Made by a program: the position numbers and the translations under genes. This document shows positions 27,747 to 36,728 of a stretch of DNA of 64,000 bases, piece by piece. The DNA lies in the NCBI RefSeq assembly GCF_048751585.1, contig NZ_JAZHOB010000005.1:1-64000 (forward strand), read 5' to 3'. Positions within the stretch are counted from its first letter, which is position 1, and every line of letters begins with the position of its first letter. The notes under the pieces are model-generated. The model saw nothing but the letters and a program-made list of their open reading frames with translations. It made no database searches and had not been told where the DNA came from. The DNA comes from G025836975 sp048751585. Lineage in GTDB: Bacteria; Pseudomonadota; Gammaproteobacteria; Burkholderiales; Burkholderiaceae_B.

Positions 27747-29153
27747 ATGAACGCCTCCCTCCCTGACTTCCTGCGCCGCGCGAAGTCGCACCTGCGGGCC
27801 ACGCTGCTCGTGGCGGCCATCACGCTGGCCGTCGGCGCCGCCTGGGCGCAGACCCGCATCGACCCCAATGGCGTGAATGTCAGCGGCAGCGTGATCGGCG
27901 ACGACGTGCTCTACAGCATCGGCGGTGGCCGCGCCGTGTCCATGGGCGGTGCGGGGAACATGCAGAGCATCGGTGTCGGCATCGGCTGGAACAGCAACCT
28001 CATCTGCGGCGACATGAGCATCACCACGACGCTGCAGAACCAGTTGAACGGCCTCACCAATGGCTTCCAGACGATCATGTCGAACGTGATCCAGAACGCT
28101 ACTGCCGCGGTGGCGTCGCTGCCGGCGCTGATCATCCAGCGCGCAGATCCCGGGCTCTACAACCTGCTCACCAACGGCATCTTGCAGGCGCGGCTGGACT
28201 TCGACCGCTCCAAGATGACCTGCCGTGCGATCGCCGAGCGGATGGCCGACATGGCTGGCGGTCAAGCCGGCTGGAACCAGCTCGCCGAGGGCCTGGCGCT
28301 GCGCGATGCGGTCGCCAGCACCGATGCCGTGTCCGCCATCGAGCAGGCCGAGACCAACCGGGGCAACAACGGCGTGCCCTGGGTTGGCGGCAGCAATGCC
28401 GGCGGCAACGGCCAAAGCTCGATCAAGGTGGTGGGCGACGTGACGCGTGCGGGCTACAACCTGCTCAACGGCCGCAGCGTCGGCGATGCGTCGCCGATTG
28501 CGTCCAGCGCCTGCGGCAACCGCCTGACCTGCCAGACTTGGCCATCGCCGCAGGCGGCCTCGGCCTGGGCGATCCGCGTGCTGGGCGAGCGTGAGCAGCG
28601 CACCTGCGAGAGCTGCACCAAGACGCAGACCACCCCAGGCGTCGGGCTCACGCCGATGATCCAGGAAGAGTACGAAACCAAGCTGCAGTCGCTGCAAGAG
28701 CTGGTGACAGGGGCGCGGCCGACGACGCCGGCCCATCTCGAAGCCGCCGGCAGCAGCTCGCTGCCGATCACCCGTGGCGTGATCGAAGCGCTACGCGACG
28801 AGCCCGATCAGGACGTGCTGGGCCGGCGTCTCGCATCCGAGGCCGCACTGTCGAGCGTGCTGGAAAAAGCCTTGCTGCTGCAGCGCACGCTGCTGACGGG
28901 CAAGAAGGAGCCCAACGTCGCAGCCAACGAGCTGGCCGTGCAGGCGGTCGATCAGGAGAACGCCGCGCTGGAGCAAGAGATCAACAACCTCAAGACCGAG
29001 CTGGAGCTGCGGCGCACGTTGGCCGGCAACTCGGCGATGGCGATCATCCAGCGCCACAGCACCCGCGCCGCCGGCTCGCGCGGTGTCTTCGAGGGCGACA
29101 CCACACGCGACCGGCTGCGGGAGATCGAGAAGCCGCGGAGCGGTACGCCATGA
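27747..29153 (+). CDS. ICE conjugation protein, TIGR03755 (PFL_4711) family, TraH-like
   Basis: A 468-residue exported protein with a signal peptide (residues about 1-33, ending AAWAQ), the family segment RIDPNGVNVSGSVIGDDVLYSIGGG, and a long helical C-terminal region (about residues 310-440) with coiled-coil potential. Related to TraH, an outer-membrane/pilus assembly factor. Start ATG at 27747 follows GAGGAACCCACG and was preferred over a frame extension into the previous gene. It overlaps the next gene by 4 bp. Confidence 0.87.
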   Translation: MNASLPDFLRRAKSHLRATLLVAAITLAVGAAWAQTRIDPNGVNVSGSVIGDDVLYSIGGGRAVSMGGAGNMQSIGVGIGWNSNLICGDMSITTTLQNQLNGLTNGFQTIMSNVIQNATAAVASLPALIIQRADPGLYNLLTNGILQARLDFDRSKMTCRAIAERMADMAGGQAGWNQLAEGLALRDAVASTDAVSAIEQAETNRGNNGVPWVGGSNAGGNGQSSIKVVGDVTRAGYNLLNGRSVGDASPIASSACGNRLTCQTWPSPQAASAWAIRVLGEREQRTCESCTKTQTTPGVGLTPMIQEEYETKLQSLQELVTGARPTTPAHLEAAGSSSLPITRGVIEALRDEPDQDVLGRRLASEAALSSVLEKALLLQRTLLTGKKEPNVAANELAVQAVDQENAALEQEINNLKTELELRRTLAGNSAMAIIQRHSTRAAGSRGVFEGDTTRDRLREIEKPRSGTP

Positions 29154-29503
29154 GCCGGCTGGCCTGGCTGCGGCTGCCGTGGCTGTTCAACCGCCGCGTT
29201 GGCGTGGCGCTGCTGTGGACCTTGCTGGTGGTCGCCGCCGCGGTGGCGGTGAACATCGCGGGCATCCACGTGGTCGGCGGCGTCGATGGCTGGGAGAACT
29301 GGTTGAGGGCGCATGCGGGCCACTTCTTCCTGTGGCGGCTTCTGCTCTACGCAGCAACAGCCTACGGCTGGTGGTGGATGCGCGGGCGCCTGCGGCAACG
29401 TGAACCGTCGGCCGAGGCGCATCAGCGCCTGCGGCGCACGGAGATCGCGGCCGTGACAGCCCTCGTGCTGCTGGAAGGCAGTCAGTTGCTGCGGCACGGC
29501 TGA
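29150..29503 (+). CDS. Small ICE membrane protein
   Basis: A 117-residue inner-membrane protein with three hydrophobic segments (about residues 18-38, 55-75 and 95-112). Similar small proteins occur between the TIGR03755 and TraG-N genes in this ICE family; function unknown. It overlaps the upstream gene by 4 bp and is 15 bp from the TraG-N gene, so it belongs to the conjugation transcript. Confidence 0.72.
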   Translation: MSRLAWLRLPWLFNRRVGVALLWTLLVVAAAVAVNIAGIHVVGGVDGWENWLRAHAGHFFLWRLLLYAATAYGWWWMRGRLRQREPSAEAHQRLRRTEIAAVTALVLLEGSQLLRHG

Positions 29504-29518
29504 GACCGGGAGACGGGC

Positions 29519-31051
29519 ATGACGCTCTACACGACGGACTATCTGGAGTACTACCTCACGCTGGTGGGCTGGATCGTCAACAACGGCATCTGGAACCTGC
29601 TGGTGGCCAGCGGCGTGTTCGCGCTGCCGTTCGTTGTCATCGTCATCCACGAATGGCTCCGGGCGCGCAGCGAGGGCGCGGACGAAGGCAACAAGGGCGT
29701 GCTGTCCTCGCTGCGCATCGAGAACCGTGTGTGGGTGGCCATCGTGGTGATCCTGTTCGCCGGCATCCCGTTCGTTCCGGTCGACCTCAGTATCATCCGC
29801 TTCGACACGACCCGCTCCGCACAATGCCAGGTCAATGTCCCGCAGCCCCAGGACACGGGCTGGTCCAACGCCTACACCACGCTCAACAACCAGAGCGCGC
29901 TCGTGCCGGTGTGGTGGTTCGCCATGCACGCGCTGTCGAAAGCCGTGACGGGCGCGGCGGTTGCAGCGATTCCCTGCGGCACGGACCTGCGGCAAATACG
30001 GATGGATGTGGATGCCACGCGCACCGACGACCCGGTGCTGGCCCAGGAGGTCGCAGACTTCACACACGACTGCTACGGGCCTTCGCGCGCCAAGCTGTTC
30101 ATGAATCGGCCGACGCTCACCGAGGAGCAGATGAACGACGTGACATGGATCGGGTCGAGCTACTTCCTCAGCACGCCGGGCTTCTACGACACCTACCGCT
30201 CCAAGACGCCGCGCATCGTCTGGCCCTATGACGCCACGCGCGATGCGGGGCTGGCTCAGGTGGACAGTGGCGGCGGCTATCCGTCCTGCCGGCAGTGGTG
30301 GGCCGATGGCAGCCAGGGACTGCGCAGCCGGCTGCTGGCACAGGTCGACCCGGACCTGCTGACCCGCATCGGCCGCTGGGCGGGCTTCCTGTCGCAGAGC
30401 GAGGTCAATGATTCGGTGATCCGCGCCGTGGTCTCACCGCGACAGCAGAAGATGAACCAGGGCGCCGTCTACACCGACTACGGCGGGCAGATCGACAAGA
30501 CCTTGCCGAACATCGTCACGCGCGGCGCGAGCGACCTGGGGCTGACCGTGGGCTCGCTGGGCTTCTTCCCGGCGATGGACGTGGTGCGTCAGGCGCTGCC
30601 GATGGTGCTGACGATGCTCAAGATGGCGCTCGTCATCTGCATCCCGTTGGTGCTCTTGGTGGGCACCTACGACCTCAAGACGACGGTGACGGTGAGCTGC
30701 GTGAAGTTCGCGCTGTTCTTCGTGGACTTCTGGTTCCAGCTCGCGCGCTGGATCGACAGCACGATCCTCGACGCGCTCTACGGCTGGGGCTTCGGCGCGA
30801 ACCGGCCGCACAGCAACTTCGATCCTTTGATCGGTCTGAACAATGCGTTCGGGGACATGCTGCTGAACTTCGTCATGGCGATGATGTTCATCGTGCTGCC
30901 GACGTTCTGGGTGATGGCACTGGCCTGGGCTGGTGTACGGGCAGGCAATATCCTTGGTGCGCTTACCGTCGCTACCGGCGACGCAAAGGCGGCTGGAGGT
31001 AGTGGTTCTCGCCTTGCGATGACAGCTGCATCGAAAGGCGGCGCGAAGTAA
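29519..31051 (+). CDS. Conjugal transfer protein, TraG N-terminal domain
   Basis: A 510-residue inner-membrane protein corresponding to the N-terminal (mating-pair formation) half of F TraG (PF07916); the entry-exclusion C-terminal half of F TraG is absent, as usual in ICEs. The start (MTLYTTDYLEYYLTLVGWIVNNGIW) and the first helices at about residues 13-32 and 75-95 are diagnostic, followed by a long periplasmic part and three or four C-terminal helices (about 345-460). It is the last gene of this conjugation block. Confidence 0.9.
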   Translation: MTLYTTDYLEYYLTLVGWIVNNGIWNLLVASGVFALPFVVIVIHEWLRARSEGADEGNKGVLSSLRIENRVWVAIVVILFAGIPFVPVDLSIIRFDTTRSAQCQVNVPQPQDTGWSNAYTTLNNQSALVPVWWFAMHALSKAVTGAAVAAIPCGTDLRQIRMDVDATRTDDPVLAQEVADFTHDCYGPSRAKLFMNRPTLTEEQMNDVTWIGSSYFLSTPGFYDTYRSKTPRIVWPYDATRDAGLAQVDSGGGYPSCRQWWADGSQGLRSRLLAQVDPDLLTRIGRWAGFLSQSEVNDSVIRAVVSPRQQKMNQGAVYTDYGGQIDKTLPNIVTRGASDLGLTVGSLGFFPAMDVVRQALPMVLTMLKMALVICIPLVLLVGTYDLKTTVTVSCVKFALFFVDFWFQLARWIDSTILDALYGWGFGANRPHSNFDPLIGLNNAFGDMLLNFVMAMMFIVLPTFWVMALAWAGVRAGNILGALTVATGDAKAAGGSGSRLAMTAASKGGAK

Positions 31052-31079
31052 AACGCATCCTTTCGTACCGATGGGGCAG

Positions 31080-31448
31080 CTACGACTCGTCAGAGTCGCC
31101 CATGTCGTGGCGCCACTCGTTCTTGTCGTACAGACCATGGCCGGAGTGTCCTTCACGCCACTCTGGCTGGTTCTCATCATCCGCATCGGCGTTCCGCGCA
31201 AGCCATGCGGCGGCCACCGCAAAGACCAGCAGCAAGGCCAGCCAGGATGCAGCGTAGAGCAGGACACCGAACACGGCGAGCTTGACGATCCAGAGCACCG
31301 CCTTGGCCGCATCTGCAGGCACTCCACGCGCCACCAGCCAGCCGGCGGCACGTTGCTCACGACGCAGGTAGCCACGCCAGGCGCGGCCAGCCCCCCGGCC
31401 CAGCCGGTGGCTCCAGCGCCCGTTGTGCGTGTTGGTGGTCATGCTCAT
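31080..31448 (-). CDS. DUF3742-family protein
   Basis: A 122-residue protein of the DUF3742 family, a standard small gene downstream of and opposite to the TraG-N gene in ICEclc/PAGI-2 elements. It has one or two hydrophobic helices in the middle (AVLWIVKLAVFGVLLYAASWLALLLVF) and an acidic C-terminus. Function unknown; convergent with the TraG-N gene. Confidence 0.8.
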   Translation of the reverse strand: MSMTTNTHNGRWSHRLGRGAGRAWRGYLRREQRAAGWLVARGVPADAAKAVLWIVKLAVFGVLLYAASWLALLLVFAVAAAWLARNADADDENQPEWREGHSGHGLYDKNEWRHDMGDSDES

Positions 31449-31591
31449 GTGCCTCGGTTTCAGTGGTGCCTCACCTCATGGGGGGAGGCGTTGTCGTTCG
31501 CCCTCCAGCATAGACCGCGATCCAGAAGGCGAGGTTGCGATCGGCGAGTCGGATTGGCCTGGGCTGCCGATCATGATTAGATTATGCTCCA

Positions 31592-31614
31592 AAAGTAAAA
31601 CATGATGCTACTTT
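31592..31614. promoter_or_regulatory. Inverted repeat before abiEi
   Basis: AAAGTA-N11-TACTTT lies 60 bp before the abiEi start in the A/T-rich intergenic region. AbiEi antitoxins repress their own operon through inverted repeats upstream, so this is a candidate operator. Confidence 0.35.
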
Positions 31615-31673
31615 CTGTGCAAATGTCTGTGGCAGCGCTAGGGCGTGATTGGATTTCGTGTTATTTTTATAAC

Positions 31674-32432
31674 ATGGATGGAAATTCCAAGCACCAAGTA
31701 ATCAAGCGTCTGCAGGCGGAGCTTCCCCGCGGAGCACCGTTCGATCTGGCCACCCTGAGCCAGTTCGGGGTGTCGCCCCAGCTCGCTGCCCACTACGCCG
31801 ACGGGGGCTGGCTCGTGCGCCTGGCCCAGGGTATCTATGCATTCCCGAACGATGACTTTGGGGTCTACGGTGCGCTGAAGTTCCTGCGGCAGCGCGTGCC
31901 CGGCCTGCATGTCGGCGGCAAGAGCGCCCTGGCCCTGCAGGGCGTGCGGCACAACCTGAGCAGCCGCGACACGCTGGTGCTGTGGGGCGACAACCGCTAC
32001 GCGCTGCCGGTCTGGTTCACCTCGCGCTTCCCGGCCCGCTACGTCCATGCCCGCCTGTTCGACTGGCCGGACACGGCGCTGGCCAGCAAGACCCTGTCCA
32101 CGCCGCCTGGCCTGCCCGAGGATCTGCGGGTGGCAGCCCCCGAGCGTGCCGTTCTGGAGCTGCTGTACGAAGCCGGTGTCAAGCAGAGCCTCGAAGAAGC
32201 GCGCAACGTCTTCGACGGACTGCGCTCGCCCCGCAAGGACATGCTCGGACAACTGCTGTCCTGCTGTACCAGCGTCAAGGCCGTGCGCCTGTTCCTCACC
32301 TGGGCGCGGGAAACAAGCCTCGTGGACGTCGATGCCTTGCTGGAACAGTACCCGGTTCGCACCGGCAGCGCCACGCGCTGGATGAGCCGACTCGACGACG
32401 GCAGCCTGTTGAGTCTGAAGTCCCATGGATAA
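31674..32432 (+). CDS. abiEi: AbiEi-type antitoxin
   Basis: Antitoxin and autorepressor of a type IV AbiE toxin-antitoxin/abortive-infection pair. The 252-residue protein has an N-terminal winged-helix region (LATLSQFGVSPQLAAHYADGGWLVRLAQGIYAFP), as in AbiEi proteins, and a C-terminal domain with the PERAVLELLYEAG segment. ATG 31674 was chosen because homologous sequence starts there; the upstream open frame has poor support. It overlaps the toxin gene by 8 bp, the usual AbiE arrangement. Confidence 0.85.
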   Translation: MDGNSKHQVIKRLQAELPRGAPFDLATLSQFGVSPQLAAHYADGGWLVRLAQGIYAFPNDDFGVYGALKFLRQRVPGLHVGGKSALALQGVRHNLSSRDTLVLWGDNRYALPVWFTSRFPARYVHARLFDWPDTALASKTLSTPPGLPEDLRVAAPERAVLELLYEAGVKQSLEEARNVFDGLRSPRKDMLGQLLSCCTSVKAVRLFLTWARETSLVDVDALLEQYPVRTGSATRWMSRLDDGSLLSLKSHG

Positions 32433-33345
32433 GACCTACGCGGACACCGTTCGCCTGCTGCTGGCTGTCGCGCCCGATGTTTTCGCGAATGGCATCTTCG
32501 CTATGAAGGGCGGCACGGCCATCAATCTCTTCGTGCAGGACATGCCACGCCTGTCGGTGGACATCGACGTGGTGTACCTCCCGTGGCAGACGCCGCGCGA
32601 CGAAGCGCTGCAAGCCATCAACCAGGAACTGGCCGCCATCGCCGCGCGCGTTGCACCACTGGGTGTGCAGACACGCCTGGTTCGCGCCAAGGACCTGGGG
32701 GACACCAAGCTGATCGTCGAGAACGACGTCGGCCAGGTGAAGATCGAGGTCAATGTCGTGTTCCGTGGCAGTGTGCTGCCCGTCGAGCGGCGACCACTGA
32801 GCGCCAAGACCCGCGATCTGTTCGGCGTCGAGTTCGAGCTGCCGATCCTGGCGCCGGACGAGCTGTACGCCAGCAAGCTGGTGGCTGCGCTGGATCGACA
32901 GCATCCGCGCGATCTGTTCGACGTGTGGCAGCTCTACGAATCGGGCGGCATCAGCGATGGCATGGTCGAGTGCTTCGTGGTCTACCTGGCCGGGCACAAC
33001 CGGCCGCCCCACGAAGTGCTGTTCGGCAACGACAAGGACATCGCCGGCGAGTACGAACGGGCCTTTGTCGGTATGGCCGAAGTGGACTGCCCCTTGGACA
33101 CGCTGCTGGACGCTCGCGCGCAGTTGCGAAGCGAGTTGCAGCAACGGCTGACGAAGGCGCACAGGCGGTTCCTGAGCGGCCTGGTACGCGCAGAACCGGA
33201 CTGGTCGCTGGTGCAATGCCAGCACGCCGCGCAACTGCCGGCACTGCGCTGGAAGCTCAACAACCTGGAGACCTTTCGCAAAAAGCGCCCCAAGGACTTC
33301 GCCGCGCAAGCCGCTGCGCTCGATGCCGGCCTGGGCCAGATCTGA
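32425..33345 (+). CDS. abiEii: AbiEii-type nucleotidyltransferase toxin
   Basis: Toxin of the AbiE pair; AbiEii proteins are DNA polymerase beta-like nucleotidyltransferases, some of which modify tRNA. The 306-residue protein has the NTase signature: KGGTAINLF (residues 28-36) followed by RLSVDIDVVY, with Asp46 and Asp48 as the metal-binding pair, and a third acidic strand (VKIEVNVVF). The family's LYASKLVAALDRQHPRDLFDV motif is also intact, so it is probably active. Located beside the relaxase gene, it would favour maintenance of the ICE and may act against phage. Confidence 0.9.
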   Translation: MDKTYADTVRLLLAVAPDVFANGIFAMKGGTAINLFVQDMPRLSVDIDVVYLPWQTPRDEALQAINQELAAIAARVAPLGVQTRLVRAKDLGDTKLIVENDVGQVKIEVNVVFRGSVLPVERRPLSAKTRDLFGVEFELPILAPDELYASKLVAALDRQHPRDLFDVWQLYESGGISDGMVECFVVYLAGHNRPPHEVLFGNDKDIAGEYERAFVGMAEVDCPLDTLLDARAQLRSELQQRLTKAHRRFLSGLVRAEPDWSLVQCQHAAQLPALRWKLNNLETFRKKRPKDFAAQAAALDAGLGQI

Positions 33346-33386
33346 CGCGGCGGCAGAAGTATTCCCGGCTTGCCGGGGTTGCCCCA

Positions 33387-33405
33387 TGCCGCATTGATTG
33401 CGGCA
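33387..33405. repeat. Inverted repeat upstream of relaxase gene
   Basis: TGCCGCA-TTGAT-TGCGGCA is a perfect 7-bp stem with a 5-nt loop, 145 bp before the relaxase start. Its position in the only non-coding gap beside mobH makes it a possible part of an oriT, or alternatively a terminator stem for the AbiE pair; no T-run follows. Confidence 0.35.
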
Positions 33406-33453
33406 CGCGACACGCGCTGCCCCTATACCCAAAGGCTTCCAAAAAGGCCGCAA

Positions 33454-33488
33454 GGGCTGGGAAGGGGCAAGGGAATGGGGCCAAGGGG
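33454..33488 (+). other. Six-tract G-quadruplex motif
   Basis: On the plus strand there are six runs of three or four G separated by 2-4 nt (runs at 33454-33456, 33459-33461, 33464-33467, 33471-33473, 33477-33480 and 33485-33488). This meets the usual definition of a G-quadruplex-forming sequence with redundancy. It ends 61 bp before the relaxase start. Confidence 0.6.
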
Positions 33489-33549
33489 AAAGGCCCTACC
33501 CGAAAAGGCCGAAAGGCACCCCTGAGCAGCCTCTCATCCGAGGTTCGCC

Positions 33550-35394
33550 ATGCTCTCGCTGTTTCGCAAACGGATGCTGCCGGCCTCCGGCGCACCATCC
33601 ACTCCCTCCACCGAGACACCCAAAGGGCTGACGCGGCCCGAGTCGGCCGCATCGCTGCTGGCAACACCGCGCCGGCAGAAGCTGCTGGAACACATCTGGC
33701 AGCGCACCTCGCTGTCGCGCGGGCAATTCGCCACGCTGTACCTGGCGCCGCTGGAACGCTACGCCGAACTGGTCCAGCAGTTCCCTGCGTCCGAAAGCCA
33801 CCACCACGCCTATCCGGGCGGCATGCTGGACCACGGCCTGGAGATCGTCGCCTACGCGCTGAAATTGCGGCAGTCTTACCTGCTGCCTGCGGGCGTCACG
33901 CCAGAGGCACAGGCGGCGCAGGCCGAAGCCTGGACCGCAGGCACGGCCTACGCGGCCCTGCTGCACGACATCGGCAAGATAGCGGTCGATCTGCACGTCG
34001 AGCATGCCGACGGCAGCGCCTGGCATCCCTGGCACGGCCCGGTGCGAAAGCCCTACCGCTTTCGTTACCGAAAGGAGCGTGAGTACCGCCTGCACAGCGC
34101 CGCCACCGGGCTGCTCTACGCGCGCCTTCTCGATCGGGACATCTTCGACTGGCTCAGCGGCTATCCCGACCTCTGGGCCGCGCTGCTGTACGTGCTGGCC
34201 GGCCAGTACGAGCACGCCGGCACGCTCGGCGAGCTGGTCGTGCAGGCCGACCAGGCATCGGTCGCCCAGGAACTCGGCGGCGATCCCAGCAAGGCGCTGG
34301 CGGCACCCAAGCATGCGCTGCAACGCAAATTGCTCGACGGCTTGCGCTACCTGCTCAAGGAAGAGTTCAAGTTGAACCAGGGCGGCCCGGCGGACGGTTG
34401 GCTGACCCAAGAGGCTTTGTGGCTGGTGAGCAAGACCGTCTCCGACAAGCTGCGCGCACATCTGCTGTCGCAGGGCATCGACGGCATCCCGGCGAGCAAT
34501 ACGGCCGTGTTCAACGTGCTGCAGGATCACGGCATCGTGCAACCGACGCCGGATGGCAAGGCGATCTGGAAGGCTACCGTCACCAGCGACGCCGGCTGGT
34601 CGCACGCCTTCACCTTCCTGAAACTCTCGCCGGCGATGATCTGGGATGCCGCCGATCGGCCGGCGCCGTTCGCAGGCCGTGTGCAGGTCGAAGAGGAACA
34701 AGCGGAGCCGCAGGCGCCGGCGGTGGCCGATGTGCCGCGCGCGGAAGGCATCGATGCTGCACCCGCGAGCACGGCGCCGATCGCATCCGCAGCCACAGAC
34801 CCGGGCGTGGCCGCGCTGCTCGACCTGCTGGGCGACACCACTGCACCTACAGCACCGGAGATCCCGAGTTGCCCTGTTGCCGAGCCCGAGCCGGCCCCTT
34901 TGACCGTGCCACCGCCGCAGATGAACCTCGTGCCTTCCCAGGATCGCGCGGAGCCCTCCGGGGCGCACTTCATGGCCTGGCTGCGTCAGAGCATCCAGAC
35001 GCGCAAGCTGATCATCAACGACGCCAAGGCTCTGGTGCATACCGTCGCCGGCACGGCCTACCTCGTCAGCCCCGGCGTGTTTCAGCGCTATGCACAGGAG
35101 TACCTTCAAGTCGCCGCGCTGGCCAAGCAGGAGAAGCTGGAGGGGTGGCAGTGGGTGCAGAAGCGGTTCGAGAAGCTGGGGCAGCACCGCAAGCAGCCCA
35201 GCGGGCTGAACATCTGGACCTGCGAAGTCACGGGGCCGCGCAAGTCGCGCCGGCTGCACGGCTATCTGCTCGCCAGCCCGGATGCGCTGTTCCAGGAGAC
35301 GCCGCCAGACAACCCATACCTGCGGCTCCTCAACGAGGCCGCAAAGCGCGAAGATTCAGCCTTTGGCGGCAAGGACAACGACGATCAGGGGTAA
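33550..35394 (+). CDS. MobH-family relaxase
   Basis: Relaxase (TraI_2/TIGR03760 family) that nicks oriT and pilots the strand in ICEclc-like transfer. The 614-residue protein carries the MobH HD-hydrolase-type motif: HHHAYPGGMLDHGLE (residues 84-98) followed by LLHDIGK (His139-Asp140), then the TraI_2 C-terminal domain (about 500-600) reading LVSPGVFQRY. A Pro/Ala-rich linker of about 100 residues lies between. The start at 33550 follows CCGAGGTTCGCC. The preceding 200 bp hold an inverted repeat and a G-rich purine tract. Confidence 0.93.
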   Translation: MLSLFRKRMLPASGAPSTPSTETPKGLTRPESAASLLATPRRQKLLEHIWQRTSLSRGQFATLYLAPLERYAELVQQFPASESHHHAYPGGMLDHGLEIVAYALKLRQSYLLPAGVTPEAQAAQAEAWTAGTAYAALLHDIGKIAVDLHVEHADGSAWHPWHGPVRKPYRFRYRKEREYRLHSAATGLLYARLLDRDIFDWLSGYPDLWAALLYVLAGQYEHAGTLGELVVQADQASVAQELGGDPSKALAAPKHALQRKLLDGLRYLLKEEFKLNQGGPADGWLTQEALWLVSKTVSDKLRAHLLSQGIDGIPASNTAVFNVLQDHGIVQPTPDGKAIWKATVTSDAGWSHAFTFLKLSPAMIWDAADRPAPFAGRVQVEEEQAEPQAPAVADVPRAEGIDAAPASTAPIASAATDPGVAALLDLLGDTTAPTAPEIPSCPVAEPEPAPLTVPPPQMNLVPSQDRAEPSGAHFMAWLRQSIQTRKLIINDAKALVHTVAGTAYLVSPGVFQRYAQEYLQVAALAKQEKLEGWQWVQKRFEKLGQHRKQPSGLNIWTCEVTGPRKSRRLHGYLLASPDALFQETPPDNPYLRLLNEAAKREDSAFGGKDNDDQG

Positions 35395-35402
35395 GGCCGG
35401 CT

Positions 35403-35708
35403 TCAATCTGCGGATGGGGCCGACTCCGCCAGCTTGGCTTCGGTCAGAGTCATCAAGTGAGCAGAACTGCATTTCAGCGCGCGGGCGATCTTGAGGATGA
35501 GGGGAAGCGTGGGGACGTGCTCTCCGCGTTCGATCTTGCCCATGTGCGACCGTTCGATGCCAGCCAAGTGGGCCAGCGTTTCCTGAGCGATACCCTGGTT
35601 GGTTCTTTCTTCCCGCACGGCGGCCCCAAACGCGATGGCTGGTTCCGCTTCGTAGGTAGTAGTGCCGACGGGGCGGCCTCTTTGGATCGAACGCTTTTGC
35701 ATTGCCAA
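35403..35708 (-). CDS. Xre-family transcriptional regulator
   Basis: A 101-residue DNA-binding protein with a canonical HTH_3 domain (residues about 28-85: FGAAVREERTNQGIAQETLA, then IERSHMGKIERGEHVPTLP). A short basic N-terminal tail precedes it. It is convergent with the relaxase gene and divergent from the next one. Likely a local repressor of ICE functions; targets unknown. Confidence 0.85.
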   Translation of the reverse strand: MAMQKRSIQRGRPVGTTTYEAEPAIAFGAAVREERTNQGIAQETLAHLAGIERSHMGKIERGEHVPTLPLILKIARALKCSSAHLMTLTEAKLAESAPSAD

Positions 35709-35758
35709 AAGCGTCGAACAAGGTCACGATTTAAACCACGTTAAACTTAACTCATTCA

Positions 35759-36547
35759 ATGGCTCCGAGATCAGTTGCCACGACATTCACCGCCTGGGGG
35801 GAGCTGGACGTGGAATCGAGCGACATCACCGCCGAAATTCGCATGGCCGTCCTCGGCGAATGGGTGCCTCCCCAGCTCGCCGACGTGCTAGCCCTGCAGC
35901 GCGCCGAAGAGCCGGAGACCCATGCCGTCCTGGCTGGATGGACAGATCCCGGTCGGGGCGCGGAGCTGCCGGGCGACGGCTTCGACTTCGCCTTGTCTGC
36001 GGTTGCCCGGCAGTGGCCTGGCTGGGTATGCGAACCGCTGTGGCATGACACGCTGGCGGTCGCCGTGGCCAAGCGCTCCCACTTGCTGGCCTACCGTGAA
36101 GTGCCGTGCCAGGAAGTGCTCAAGCAGCCGTTGATCCGTGCGCAGTCAACGGCCGGCGAGCCGTGGCGCGCTGTGGCGCAGCGTGTCCTCGGGGATGCGC
36201 TGCAGGATCGGGAGCAGCTGGTCAGCTCCTTCGACATCGCGATGACGCTCGTGTCAGCCGGGTACGGCCTCGTCGTCGCGCCGTCTGCGAGGCTTGCTGG
36301 CTACCTGAACCGCGGCATCGCCGCGCGGCCGCTGGCTGGCGCACCGACCGTCGTGATGGCTTACCTCCTGCATCCCCTGGCGCGCCTGACCGAACCCATG
36401 GCGAGGTTCATCCAACGTGCTCGCAGCGTGTCCGGGGACCTCGAAGTACCTACTGAGCAACGTCGTGCTCTGCGGATACCACTGTTACTGAACAGGCCAT
36501 CCGGCCACGTGAGCACGTGGCCCGACGATCATAGTCATCGCCTGTAG
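35759..36547 (+). CDS. LysR effector-binding-domain protein without HTH
   Basis: A 262-residue protein whose residues about 25-220 read as a LysR substrate-binding domain (FALSAVARQWPGWVCEPLWHD; then LVSAGYGLVVAPSARLAGYL). The winged HTH that should fill the first 60 residues is absent; the region upstream is the divergent promoter region with the Xre gene. Equivalent HTH-less genes are seen in other ICEs of this family, so it may be a functional effector-sensing protein rather than a broken gene. Confidence 0.65.
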   Translation: MAPRSVATTFTAWGELDVESSDITAEIRMAVLGEWVPPQLADVLALQRAEEPETHAVLAGWTDPGRGAELPGDGFDFALSAVARQWPGWVCEPLWHDTLAVAVAKRSHLLAYREVPCQEVLKQPLIRAQSTAGEPWRAVAQRVLGDALQDREQLVSSFDIAMTLVSAGYGLVVAPSARLAGYLNRGIAARPLAGAPTVVMAYLLHPLARLTEPMARFIQRARSVSGDLEVPTEQRRALRIPLLLNRPSGHVSTWPDDHSHRL

Positions 36548-36728
36548 CCGGCGGCACGCGGCCAGAAGCCGACGTTCGAAACTGCCCTCTGGCCCGAGTT
36601 TTGGGGCTTTGGAACCGCTGTCGGGTATAGAGCGGGCGAAACTACCCGCGAAAGCGGTGTTGCAAGCCGCATGCATACCATGCGTTCCGGGCGCGAAGAG
36701 CACTGGGCGTAAGTGCGCAGCGCGCAAA

